A stretch of 9,904 nucleotides of DNA from a bacterium (GCA_024231375.1 JAAEQP010000873.1:1-9904); one strand, 5' to 3'; shown: positions 1-6,124, counted from the first letter of the stretch. Numbers and translations: made by a program. Notes: generated by a model not told the origin, from the letters alone.

Positions 1-37
1 CTCAGGCTGGCGTCTTGGACGGCCGAATCAGACGGTG

Positions 38-74
38 AAAAAAGAAAAGCAGGACTGGGGTTGGCCAGTCCTGC
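38..74 (-). terminator. Intrinsic terminator of rpsU
   Basis: Seen directly: read on the minus strand, a perfect 10-bp GC-rich stem (65-74 with 49-58) closes a 6-base loop (59-64) and is followed by a T-rich tract with one interrupting C (38-48). It begins 30 bases after the rpsU stop, so it ends the rpsU transcript and shows that rpsU is the last gene of its unit. Confidence 0.92.
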
Positions 75-103
75 CAAAATACTCATTGCCAGAAGGCTTG
101 AGT

Positions 104-292
104 CTACTCGGCCTTCGCTGCAGTATTCCGGGCGATGGCTTTGGCGAGCTTGCGCCTGCGCCGTTCACTCGGCTTCTCGTAGTGCTTCATTTCCTTCAAC
201 CGCTGCATCAGACCCTCTTTGTTGCACTTCTTCTTGAAGCGCCGCAAGGCCTTCTCGAACGGTTCATCGGATTTCACGCGAACCTTAGTCAC
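104..292 (-). CDS. rpsU: Small ribosomal subunit protein bS21
   Basis: Component of the 30S subunit, located near the 16S rRNA 3' end and the anti-Shine-Dalgarno region, where it helps mRNA binding during initiation. The 62-residue product is very basic and matches the bS21 family along its length: an N-terminal VRVKSDEPFEKALRRFKKKC segment, then KPSERRRRKLAKA. E. coli S21 has 71 residues, so this is a slightly short but complete copy. The start is GTG (290-292), with AGGGGAGGT nine bases upstream, which decides the start. It is monocistronic by its signals: its own promoter at 447-475 and its own terminator at 38-74. The leader of about 145 nt is long and could hold regulation; that is inference. 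Confidence 0.95.
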   Translation of the reverse strand: MTKVRVKSDEPFEKALRRFKKKCNKEGLMQRLKEMKHYEKPSERRRRKLAKAIARNTAAKAE

Positions 293-344
293 TCAGCTTC
301 GACCTCCCCTCTCGACACCGCCAGTGCGATGGGAATTGGTATGT

Positions 345-364
345 CATTGCCTTGGGGGGCAATG
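345..364 (-). promoter_or_regulatory. Hairpin in the rpsU leader
   Basis: A perfect 7-bp stem (CATTGCC/GGCAATG, 345-351 with 358-364) closes a 6-base loop about 50 bases before the rpsU start codon. It has no U-run after it on the minus strand, so it is not a terminator. Leaders of ribosomal protein genes often carry autoregulatory RNA structure, but no known leader family is recognised here, and a regulatory role is only a possibility. Confidence 0.35.
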
Positions 365-446
365 CTTTAAGCTATGCGCCTTCCGCGTATGCACTCGACC
401 CATGCTGGCACGGAGACGTGGCGAAACATACTGATGCCAAGAAGAG

Positions 447-475
447 ATAATACCATGCAGAAGGGTCTCTGTCAA
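447..475 (-). promoter_or_regulatory. Sigma70-type promoter of rpsU
   Basis: On the minus strand TTGACA (470-475, a 6/6 match) is followed by exactly 17 bases and TATTAT (447-452, 5/6). Transcription should start near 440, giving a leader of about 145 nt before the GTG of rpsU. The rest of the 302-base gap 293-594 shows no gene, and I see no convincing terminator for the phosphoesterase gene upstream. Confidence 0.8.
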
Positions 476-594
476 CGTGCGGGCTGGCGGGCGGGAAGGC
501 AGTAGAGGCGTAAGCTCCCGCAGGACCCTAGGTTACGTCGCGCCCGGCCTCGGAAACCGATCGGAAGCATTGCCGAATGGCTTTGCCCGTCTTC

Positions 595-1926
595 TCAACG
601 AAGAAAAGCGAAACCGCCCACCGTACAGTGCTCCACCCGAATGAAGGCGACACCGGATTCGGCGCACGAGGCCGGCAACTCGAATAGGGTGTGCTCGGCG
701 TCCCGCCGAAGTGGCTCTGCGGGCATCCACGCGTCGCCATCGGGGGACAAGAAGTACCGGCGCGGCTTGTCACCGCCCACGGGGGTCTCGAGCACGGCCA
801 GACGCGTGGGCTGCTCCCGCAAGTCCTCGAACGGGAGCCGGTATGTAAGCCGTTTGGTGTAGTGCCAATAGTTGATGCATCGCGCTGCGTCTGCGTCGAC
901 CAGGTACGGTTCGTCGCCCTCTCCGACGAGCACCTTCCACAGAATGTCGTCACGCCCCTCAAATGGCAACCGCACAGGGCGGGGCGACTGATTCACCGGG
1001 AAGGGGATGAGGGTGTACCCGTGACCCACACGGCGGAACACGCGCACCGCAAGGCGTCCACCCTTGAATCCGTATACCCAGTAGCCGGGGTTCTCCGAGC
1101 CCCACGTCTTCGGATTACCCCCTGTGATGATGGCCTGGCGAATCGGGGTTCCGGCAGCGTCGTAGGTCATGTCCGCGTTGTGATGGTGGTGTCCCGAGAT
1201 CATCCATAGGTCGCCCTGACAGCCGGGCACCGTCTCGCGCACGGCCGCCGGGATACCGCGATCAGCGACGATGTTGCCCAACGCCGGCTGGTGGCACACC
1301 ATGACGAGGGAGGCGTCCGAAGATCGCACACCTGACACCATTTCCTGGAACCATGCCCGTTGCTCCTCGTCCAAGAAACCGCAGTTGCCGCCGTTCAGGA
1401 AGATGAAGTACACGCCCTTCACGTCGAAAGCGTGGTATTCGGGACGGCCAGGGAAGACGGACTGAAACACGAGCGGTTTGTCTTCGTCTGCGTGGGTGTC
1501 GTGGTTGCCGAGAGCCAGTTTCACCTGGACACGCGAGTCCACGTGCTTCAGGTGATCGCGCAGGGACTCGAGTTCGCTACGCGCGGTCGCGAGCTGAGCA
1601 GGGCCCGGACGCTGCCCGAAGTGGAGAGACACCGACTGGACAAGGTCGCCTGTCAGGCCTAGGAACACCGGCAATGGCCGAATGGCGTTGACCTCTTCGA
1701 TGATGGGCGGAAGGATATCGGCGGGTATTCCCACTCCGTAATGGAGGTCCGATGACCATACGGTGGTGAAGGCGGACGGATCAGAGACGTCAAAGCCCCC
1801 CGCGGCAAGCGCCTCGTCAAGCGAGCAGAACGGATACTCCCGTTCCGCGGCCCAACTGGTTGGAGGAAGGCTGCTCGCGGCCAGTGCGGCCCACCCGACG
1901 CTCCGCAGGAAATCTCTACGCTTCAT
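595..1926 (-). CDS. Tat-exported calcineurin-like metallophosphoesterase
   Basis: Predicted periplasmic or surface hydrolase with a dinuclear metal centre that cleaves phosphoester bonds; the substrate cannot be read from the sequence. The 443-residue product begins with a twin-arginine signal (MKRRDFLRSVGWAALAASSL, likely cut after SWA near residue 26). All calcineurin-family metal motifs are present in order: DLH (D60, H62), GDL (D94), GNHD (N141-D143), CHQP (H212) and GHHHH (H246, H248). Residues from about 320 to 443 form a separate C-terminal region of beta character that I do not recognise. The ATG lies 3 bases after the stop of the preceding GH43-like gene, and its AAGGA ribosome site overlaps that gene's end, so the two are co-transcribed and probably translationally coupled. 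Four or more His in the last motif is normal for GHxH sites. Family assignment is strong; function beyond that is open. Confidence 0.9.
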   Translation of the reverse strand: MKRRDFLRSVGWAALAASSLPPTSWAAEREYPFCSLDEALAAGGFDVSDPSAFTTVWSSDLHYGVGIPADILPPIIEEVNAIRPLPVFLGLTGDLVQSVSLHFGQRPGPAQLATARSELESLRDHLKHVDSRVQVKLALGNHDTHADEDKPLVFQSVFPGRPEYHAFDVKGVYFIFLNGGNCGFLDEEQRAWFQEMVSGVRSSDASLVMVCHQPALGNIVADRGIPAAVRETVPGCQGDLWMISGHHHHNADMTYDAAGTPIRQAIITGGNPKTWGSENPGYWVYGFKGGRLAVRVFRRVGHGYTLIPFPVNQSPRPVRLPFEGRDDILWKVLVGEGDEPYLVDADAARCINYWHYTKRLTYRLPFEDLREQPTRLAVLETPVGGDKPRRYFLSPDGDAWMPAEPLRRDAEHTLFELPASCAESGVAFIRVEHCTVGGFAFLR

Positions 1927-1929
1927 GCC

Positions 1930-2904
1930 TCAGTCCTTCTTCTCGTTCAGCACCGCGCCTCCAAGGCCGTAGCGCGTCGTTGTCTGCCATACGGTCCAGA
2001 ACTCGCCCACCAGAGAACCGTCGCGCACCACGGGCGTGTGGTGGCCGCCGTAGGCCAGATTCGCCGGTTGCCCTTCGAGGTAGCGCTGCTTGGCGTCCGC
2101 CTGCCTGAACGGCCCAGCGGGTTTCTCCGAAACAAGGTGGGCTATCTGGATGCCTTTCACGCCTGCCCCCTGTTCGATCACGAATAGATGGACCAACTCG
2201 TCGTACCACACGGCGCCGGTCAGTTCCTGGGCACGAACACCGTCGGGCCGCTCGGTCACGTCGTGGGCCACCGGCCAAGAGGCCGGGTCTTCGGGTGTGC
2301 CGGACGCCGTGTGCGCAATGCGATATCCGCTCCCGCCCGTTGTTCGGTGGTACAGGTGCAACCTATCGTCACCGGGAACCGTGAGGACGGCGGGGTCGTC
2401 GTCCTCGCCGGGAAGGTCGCTCACCGGGGCTTCCGTGCGCGTCCAAGGAATGTCCGCGGGGTCAGACCCGGACCAGGCGAGCCCAATCGGCCGCCGATCA
2501 AAGCGATCCGTGCGACGTCCGCTGAACGGCACGTAGAGCTTGCCGTTGAAGTACGCCATGCCCGCGGGACTTGCAACGCCGTAGGCGCAGTAGGATGAGT
2601 TGGGCGCCCCCTTGGGCACGACCACGCCGACGAGATCCCACGCATGCAGATCGTCGCTGCGCCAGAGGTGCAACTCGGTGTCGTAGGTGTTGGGGTGATG
2701 GGGATGGCCGACGGGAATCACATCCGCAACGAGGTAGTAGCACTCCTTCGCCGGATGCCACGCGAGTGCATGCTCGCGAATGCTCGCCTCGCCGACAGGC
2801 GATCCCTCGGGAAGCGCGACGCTGCTCGTGGGCGCACCGCCAGCGGCCGGGTCGGCGGCCTCCAAGACGGAGAATGCAGCAATCATGAAGGGGAGCATGG
2901 ACAT
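1930..2904 (-). CDS. GH43-like five-bladed beta-propeller protein
   Basis: Probably a secreted glycoside hydrolase or glycan-binding relative of clan GH-F/GH43/GH117-like propellers. The 324 residues show repeated blade signatures: HLWRSDDLHAWDLVG (79-93), IGLAWSGSDPADIPWTRTE (140-158), YRIAHTASGTPEDPASW (194-210) and IQIAHLVSEKPAGPF (252-266). Acidic EDDDPAV (167-173) and QELTGAVW (226-233) are candidate active-site strands, and GGHHTPV (286-292) closes the propeller. No catalytic triad can be assigned from sequence alone. The N-terminus (MSMLPFMIAAFSVLEAADPAAGG) is hydrophobic with no basic residue, so it is an atypical signal peptide. An in-frame TGA lies upstream; ATG at 2904 or the Met codons at residues 3 and 7 are the options, none with a good ribosome site. 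It sits 50 bases after rfbB with no clear promoter and is coupled to the phosphoesterase downstream. Confidence 0.72.
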   Translation of the reverse strand: MSMLPFMIAAFSVLEAADPAAGGAPTSSVALPEGSPVGEASIREHALAWHPAKECYYLVADVIPVGHPHHPNTYDTELHLWRSDDLHAWDLVGVVVPKGAPNSSYCAYGVASPAGMAYFNGKLYVPFSGRRTDRFDRRPIGLAWSGSDPADIPWTRTEAPVSDLPGEDDDPAVLTVPGDDRLHLYHRTTGGSGYRIAHTASGTPEDPASWPVAHDVTERPDGVRAQELTGAVWYDELVHLFVIEQGAGVKGIQIAHLVSEKPAGPFRQADAKQRYLEGQPANLAYGGHHTPVVRDGSLVGEFWTVWQTTTRYGLGGAVLNEKKD

Positions 2905-2954
2905 AGTGGTCCAAGAATAGCAGTCCCGACGGCTTCAATCGAACCCGGCGCTTC

Positions 2955-3953
2955 TTACCGCTGGCCGTACTGCTTCTCGTAGTACTCGCGGAAGGCGCCG
3001 CTCTTGATCTTTCGCCACCAGTCCTCGTTGTCCTGATACCAGCGGACCGTGTCGGCGATGCCGTCGTCCCAATCGGTTTCGGGACGCCACCCCAAGGCCT
3101 TCAGCTTCGACGAATCGACCGAGTAGCGCCGGTCATGGCCGGGACGATCCTTCACCGGCTTGATCAGATCTTCTCCCTTCCCGGTCAACTCGAGAATGCG
3201 CTTGGTCAGGACGATGTTCTCGCGTTCGTTGCCCCCCGCGACGTTGTAGATTTCACCCGGTTCTCCATTCCGCAAGACGCAGTCGATGCCGCGGCAGTGG
3301 TCTTGGACGTGCAACCAGTCACGCACCTGTCGCCCGTCTCCGTACAGGGGCAACGGCTCGTCGTCGATGGCGTTAGTGACGAACAGGGGCAGAACCTTCT
3401 CGGGGTATTGGTAGGGGCCATAGGTATTGGATCCACGCGTGACCATCACCGGCAGCCCGAAGGTTTCGAAGTAGGACAAACCAATCATCTCGCCGCCGGC
3501 CTTGCTGGCCGAATAGGGATTGCGCGGGCGGATGCGGTCGTCCTCGGAGAAGGATCCCGTCTCGATGCTCCCGTACACTTCGTCCGTCGATACGAGCAAG
3601 ACGCGCGCCACACCGTGAAGCCGGGCCGCCTCGACGATGTTGTGGACACCCGACACGTTGGTGGCGATGAATTCCGATGCGCCCATGATGCTTCGGTCCA
3701 CGTGCGAGTCCGCCGCGAAGTTCACCACGGCGTCGCAGCACTCCATGGCCTCCTTCACCGCGGCGCCGTCGGCGATGTCGCCATGCACAAAGGTGTGCCG
3801 AGTCTCGTCGAGGTCCCGCAGATTGTCAGGATTCCCCGCGTAGGTGAGTTTGTCGAAATTCACTACATGGACGTCCGGGTAGGCGGCAAGCATGTAGCGC
3901 ACGAAGTTCGAACCGATGAACCCGGCCCCGCCGGTCACGAATATGTGTGTCAT
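2955..3953 (-). CDS. rfbB: dTDP-glucose 4,6-dehydratase
   Basis: Second enzyme of dTDP-L-rhamnose synthesis: converts dTDP-glucose to dTDP-4-keto-6-deoxyglucose with bound NAD, in the cytoplasm. The 332-residue extended SDR protein is full length. It has the NAD-binding TGGAGFIGSN loop (7-16), AADSHVDRS (81-88), the catalytic STDEVYG (T123, D124, E125), YSASK (Y147, K151), and RGSNTYGPYQYPEKVLP (173-189), which is diagnostic of RmlB. The C-terminal DRPGHDRRYSVDSSK segment binds the nucleotide sugar. AGGGAGAT lies about nine bases before the ATG, and the first four bases overlap the rfbD stop as ATGA, so translation is coupled to rfbD. Its partners rfbA and rfbC are not in the window. Assignment is firm. 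Confidence 0.95.
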   Translation of the reverse strand: MTHIFVTGGAGFIGSNFVRYMLAAYPDVHVVNFDKLTYAGNPDNLRDLDETRHTFVHGDIADGAAVKEAMECCDAVVNFAADSHVDRSIMGASEFIATNVSGVHNIVEAARLHGVARVLLVSTDEVYGSIETGSFSEDDRIRPRNPYSASKAGGEMIGLSYFETFGLPVMVTRGSNTYGPYQYPEKVLPLFVTNAIDDEPLPLYGDGRQVRDWLHVQDHCRGIDCVLRNGEPGEIYNVAGGNERENIVLTKRILELTGKGEDLIKPVKDRPGHDRRYSVDSSKLKALGWRPETDWDDGIADTVRWYQDNEDWWRKIKSGAFREYYEKQYGQR

Positions 3954-4798
3954 TTGGCGATCTCCCTTCGTTGCAGGTAGTCACGAAGCGCGTCGCGCCA
4001 CGGACGCATGACGAACCCACACGCCCGCTCCAGTTTGGCGTTCGAGAGGATCGAACAGGTCGGCCGCGGCGCTTGGGACGGAAACTCCGTGGATAGGCAC
4101 GGCTCCAGGGCAACGGACGCTCCGGCGAGTTCCACAATAGCGCATGCAAACTCGTATCGCGAACAATGCCCCTCGTTCACCGCATGGTATGTCCCGAAGG
4201 CGTCGGTGCCGCAGAGGGCGCGTGTTGCGTCGGCAAGGTCCAGCGCATGAGTGGGTGAGCCCACTTCGTCCTGAACAACGCGCACCACCGGCCGCGCATC
4301 GGTCGCACGGATGATCTTCTCAACAAAGTTGTTGCCTCCCGCACCGTAGAGCCATGCGGTGCGGAGGATGAAATGCTTCGCGTTGCATTCTCGGGTGGAT
4401 TGCTCGCCCGCGGCTTTCGATTCAGCGTACACGCCAAGCGGCGCAACCGGCTCGTCCGGGACGTGGGGTTCGGAGGAGTCGCCGCTGAACACGAAATCGG
4501 TGCTGTAGTACACGACCGGAATCTGGTGGTGTGCCGCCGCTTCGGATATGACGCGGGCACCCAGACCGTTCGCCCGGAATGCGGCCTCGCGGTTTGACTC
4601 CGCGCCTTCGACATCCGTGTAGGCCGCGGCGTTGATGATGAGATCGGGCTCGAACGAATCAACCGCCGCCGAGACGGTGTCTCCGCAGGCGATGTCCATC
4701 TCGGGCAAATCGGCGCCCTGCACCGGTCCGTTGTTTTGAAACGTCCGCGCGAGTTCACGGCCTAGCTGGCCCTTGTTGCCGAAGATAAATGTTCGCAT
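3950..4798 (-). CDS. rfbD: dTDP-4-dehydrorhamnose reductase
   Basis: Last enzyme of dTDP-L-rhamnose synthesis: NAD(P)H-dependent reduction of dTDP-4-keto-L-rhamnose. From ATG 4798 the product has 282 residues, the usual RmlD length. It shows FGNKGQLG (6-13, nucleotide binding), NAAAYTDVEGAE (56-67), YYSTDFVFSG (97-106, with T100), YAESK (Y124, K128) and RTAWLYG (146-152). The frame stays open upstream to an ATG at 4864, but those extra 22 residues (rich in Cys and Arg) precede the fold and would start upstream of the predicted transcript start, so they are rejected. ATG 4810 is a second alternative; the candidate promoter at 4825-4853 would leave it a leader of only about 8 bases. The ribosome site is weak. 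The gene overlaps rfbB by 4 bases. Confidence 0.93.
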   Translation of the reverse strand: MRTFIFGNKGQLGRELARTFQNNGPVQGADLPEMDIACGDTVSAAVDSFEPDLIINAAAYTDVEGAESNREAAFRANGLGARVISEAAAHHQIPVVYYSTDFVFSGDSSEPHVPDEPVAPLGVYAESKAAGEQSTRECNAKHFILRTAWLYGAGGNNFVEKIIRATDARPVVRVVQDEVGSPTHALDLADATRALCGTDAFGTYHAVNEGHCSRYEFACAIVELAGASVALEPCLSTEFPSQAPRPTCSILSNAKLERACGFVMRPWRDALRDYLQRREIAK

Positions 4799-4824
4799 GT
4801 AATTCGTCATCCGTGTTGCGCCGC

Positions 4825-4853
4825 ATTCTAGCAATCCACGATCGCGGCAACAA
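4825..4853 (-). promoter_or_regulatory. Candidate promoter of the rfbDB operon
   Basis: On the minus strand TAGAAT (4825-4830, 5/6 to the -10 consensus) is preceded by TG one base upstream, an extended -10, and by TTGTTG (4848-4853) at 17 bases. Start would be near 4818, about 20 bases before the ATG at 4798. The -35 is poor but the extended -10 can compensate. It lies back to back with the sigma28 promoter at 4865. Confidence 0.5.
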
Positions 4854-4864
4854 GGCCAGCGCAC

Positions 4865-4891
4865 TAAAGATTTCAGCGCGTTCGCCGATAA
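4865..4891 (+). promoter_or_regulatory. Sigma28 (FliA/WhiG-type) promoter of RNA A
   Basis: TAAAGATT (4865-4872), 11 bases, GCCGATAA (4884-4891). The E. coli FliA consensus is TAAAGTTT-N11-GCCGATAA, so this site matches 15 of 16 positions with exact spacing. No protein gene follows; an intrinsic terminator does, 120 bases further on (5012-5046). The same promoter type recurs at 5106-5132. Start is expected near 4898. Confidence 0.82.
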
Positions 4892-4897
4892 CTAGAG

Positions 4898-5046
4898 CGT
4901 CAAGTCAAGGCAACCACTGACGAGACATCGGAACAGTTGAAAGCATCGGCCGAGGTGGCCATCCCTACACCGCGGCTGTGAATAATTGTTCCAAGCTTCC
5001 CTCCATGAAGGCGCCACAATCCCATAGTTGTGGCGTTTCTTTTTTT
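4898..5046 (+). ncRNA. Predicted sigma28-dependent small RNA A
   Basis: Inferred transcript of about 149 nt between the sigma28-type promoter and the terminator at 5012-5046. Three stem-loops can be drawn by eye: CGTCA/TGACG (4898-4902 with 4918-4922); a long irregular hairpin whose base is GGAACAGTTG with TAATTGTTCC (4930-4939 with 4983-4992, two G-U pairs) and whose top is GCCGAGGTG with CACCGCGGC (nine positions, one mismatch, roughly 4949-4974); and the terminator. No ribosome site followed by a credible reading frame is seen. I recognise no known RNA family. The alternative is a leader or decoy transcript without function; the structure and the separate terminator argue for a discrete RNA. 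Confidence 0.6.
5012..5046 (+). terminator. Intrinsic terminator of RNA A
   Basis: Perfect 8-bp stem CGCCACAA/TTGTGGCG (5012-5019 with 5028-5035), 8-base loop, then a T-rich tract 5036-5046 with a single C. It is unidirectional: no T-run lies on the other side for the minus strand. As no plus-strand protein gene precedes it, it supports the RNA A transcript. Confidence 0.9.
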
Positions 5047-5105
5047 GCGAACGCGCTGTTGTCTTGCCCTGTTCAGGCCCAGCGCGCGACATCAAACGAT
5101 GACGC

Positions 5106-5132
5106 TAAAGTCTTGCGCCCCCCTGCCGATAA
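5106..5132 (+). promoter_or_regulatory. Sigma28 (FliA/WhiG-type) promoter of RNA B
   Basis: TAAAGTCT (5106-5113), 11 bases, GCCGATAA (5125-5132): again 15 of 16 matches to the FliA consensus with exact spacing, and a one-base different -35 from the first copy. It starts 60 bases after the terminator of RNA A. Start is expected near 5139. Confidence 0.82.
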
Positions 5133-5170
5133 CCTAGTTAGAAGGTCGAGACAAGGAGGTCGAGACCCTA

Positions 5171-5197
5171 GTGACACGGACGTCAACCCTTTTTTAA
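5171..5197 (+). CDS. Possible eight-residue leader peptide in RNA B
   Basis: GTG at 5171 opens eight codons (MTRTSTLF) ending in TAA at 5195-5197. AAGGAGGT ends 10 bases before it, as strong a ribosome site as any in the window. It ends exactly where the main RNA B stem begins (5195), so ribosome position could affect the fold. It may equally be that the Shine-Dalgarno motif serves another purpose and nothing is translated; the composition alone proves nothing. Confidence 0.25.
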   Translation: MTRTSTLF

Positions 5198-5278
5198 GAC
5201 CTTGTGGCCAGTGTTGGCAGAGTGGAAGTCCCGCCGCTTTGTCGCGGAGTATCCGGCCCGTAATGGTCTTACCCTCTT

Positions 5279-5315
5279 GAGTGCGCTATGGCGGTTGTCA
5301 TAGCGCTCTTTTTTT
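5279..5315 (+). terminator. Intrinsic terminator of RNA B
   Basis: Perfect 8-bp core GCGCTATG/CATAGCGC (5283-5290 with 5299-5306), extended past a T-T mismatch by two or three pairs, with an 8-base loop and seven T (5309-5315). The T-run overlaps the truA stop codon (5314-5316), which faces it. On the minus strand no T-run follows, so truA is not ended by this hairpin. Confidence 0.88.
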
Positions 5316-6096
5316 ATTCTTCCCCGCCCTCTTCAGACGCGTACACCACTTCCACGAGCGCGAGACCATGGGCGGGCGCAGTATGTCCCCGAAACGGTCC
5401 TGGCGATTCAAGCAGTTCGGAAAGCCGCTCTTCGGGAAGTTGGCCGCGGGCGATGTCAATCAACGTACCTGTGATGTTGCGCACCATCTTGTAGAGAAAT
5501 CCGTTGCCTCGGAATTCGAGGCGCCACAGATTTCCTGCGTCGCACGGACTCACGATACCGCCCGGCATCAACTCAAGGGAGTAGATGGTGCGAACCGTGG
5601 TCTTCACCGACGCGCCACCGCCCTGGAAACCGGCAAAGTCGTGCTCACCTACCAACCGGGGGGCCAAGTCTCGAATGGCATCCAGGTCAACCTCGACGGG
5701 CACACACCACGCGTACCGGGCCGTGAGGGGATCGGCTTCACGGGACCGCAGGAATGCGTAGGCGTAGCGCTTGGAGACAGCCGACTTTCGTGCGTGAAAC
5801 TCGGCCGCCACGGACCGTATGTCGACGATCTGGATTTCCGGTCCGAGCATGCGCGATATGGAACGGCGCAACGTCTCGGGCGAAACGGGCCGGTCCCAAT
5901 CGAACGAGAACACCTGCCCCATAGCGTGGACCCCGGCGTCGGTGCGCCCTGCCCCCTGGATGCGCACCTGATCGCCCGCGATCCGGGCCAACGCGCCTTC
6001 GATAGCGCCTTGGACCGTGCGCTCCGTGGGTTGCACCTGCCACCCCGAAAACCGGGTGCCGTCGTAACGAACTGTTGCCTTCAATCTCTGGGACAT
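5314..6096 (-). CDS. truA: tRNA pseudouridine(38-40) synthase
   Basis: Isomerises uridines 38, 39 and 40 in the anticodon arm of many tRNAs to pseudouridine; cytoplasmic. From ATG 6096 the product has 260 residues (E. coli 270). It opens with the family's KATVRYDGTRFSGWQVQP, has the catalytic Asp in GAGRTDAGVHA (D53), ARKSAVSKRYAY in the middle and NGFLYKMVRNITGTLIDIARG near the end. GAGGA four bases before the ATG decides the start; a frame extension to 6222 adds 42 unrelated residues and is rejected. It is a single gene between the RNA B terminator and the divergent propeller operon. The stop codon TAA lies in the T-run of the opposing terminator. Confidence 0.95.
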   Translation of the reverse strand: MSQRLKATVRYDGTRFSGWQVQPTERTVQGAIEGALARIAGDQVRIQGAGRTDAGVHAMGQVFSFDWDRPVSPETLRRSISRMLGPEIQIVDIRSVAAEFHARKSAVSKRYAYAFLRSREADPLTARYAWCVPVEVDLDAIRDLAPRLVGEHDFAGFQGGGASVKTTVRTIYSLELMPGGIVSPCDAGNLWRLEFRGNGFLYKMVRNITGTLIDIARGQLPEERLSELLESPGPFRGHTAPAHGLALVEVVYASEEGGEE

Positions 6097-6124
6097 GAAA
6101 TCCTCGTCTCCGCGTGTTGGAGGA

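Larger units (their letters stand above)
5139..5315 (+). ncRNA. Predicted sigma28-dependent small RNA B
   Basis: Inferred transcript of about 177 nt between the second sigma28-type promoter and the terminator at 5279-5315. The 5' part has a direct repeat GGTCGAGAC (5144-5152 and 5158-5166) and a full anti-anti-Shine-Dalgarno AAGGAGGT (5153-5160). The middle folds on TAAGACC with GGTCTTA (5195-5201 with 5265-5271), extended by TTGTGG with CCCGTAA to about 13 pairs around one bulged T. Inside it lie two small hairpins, GCCA/TGGC (5207-5218) and CCGC/GCGG (5234-5247), giving a three-way junction. No known RNA family is recognised. It runs toward truA and ends in its stop codon. RNA A and B do not look alike beyond the promoter. 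Confidence 0.6.

Noticed and set aside
345..364. Hairpin read as a terminator
   Set aside because: No T-run follows on either strand.
1715..1722. GCCGATAT on the minus strand, like a sigma28 -10
   Set aside because: Inside the phosphoesterase gene and with no TAAAG-type -35 at 11 bases.
3135..3980. Plus-strand open frame of 281 codons antisense to rfbB
   Set aside because: Shadow of rfbB's codon bias; it carries no recognisable domain.
4799..4864. Upstream extension of rfbD to ATG 4864
   Set aside because: The extra residues precede the complete Rossmann fold and lie upstream of the candidate transcript start.
4892..5280. Short open frames in the rfbD-truA gap (67 codons minus, 100 codons plus)
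   Set aside because: They run through the promoters, stems and terminators of the RNA units and have no ribosome site or recognisable motif.
4865..5315. Riboswitch or attenuator leader for a downstream gene
   Set aside because: No plus-strand gene follows either terminator; truA faces the other way. I found no c-di-GMP, SAM, glycine or cobalamin riboswitch core.
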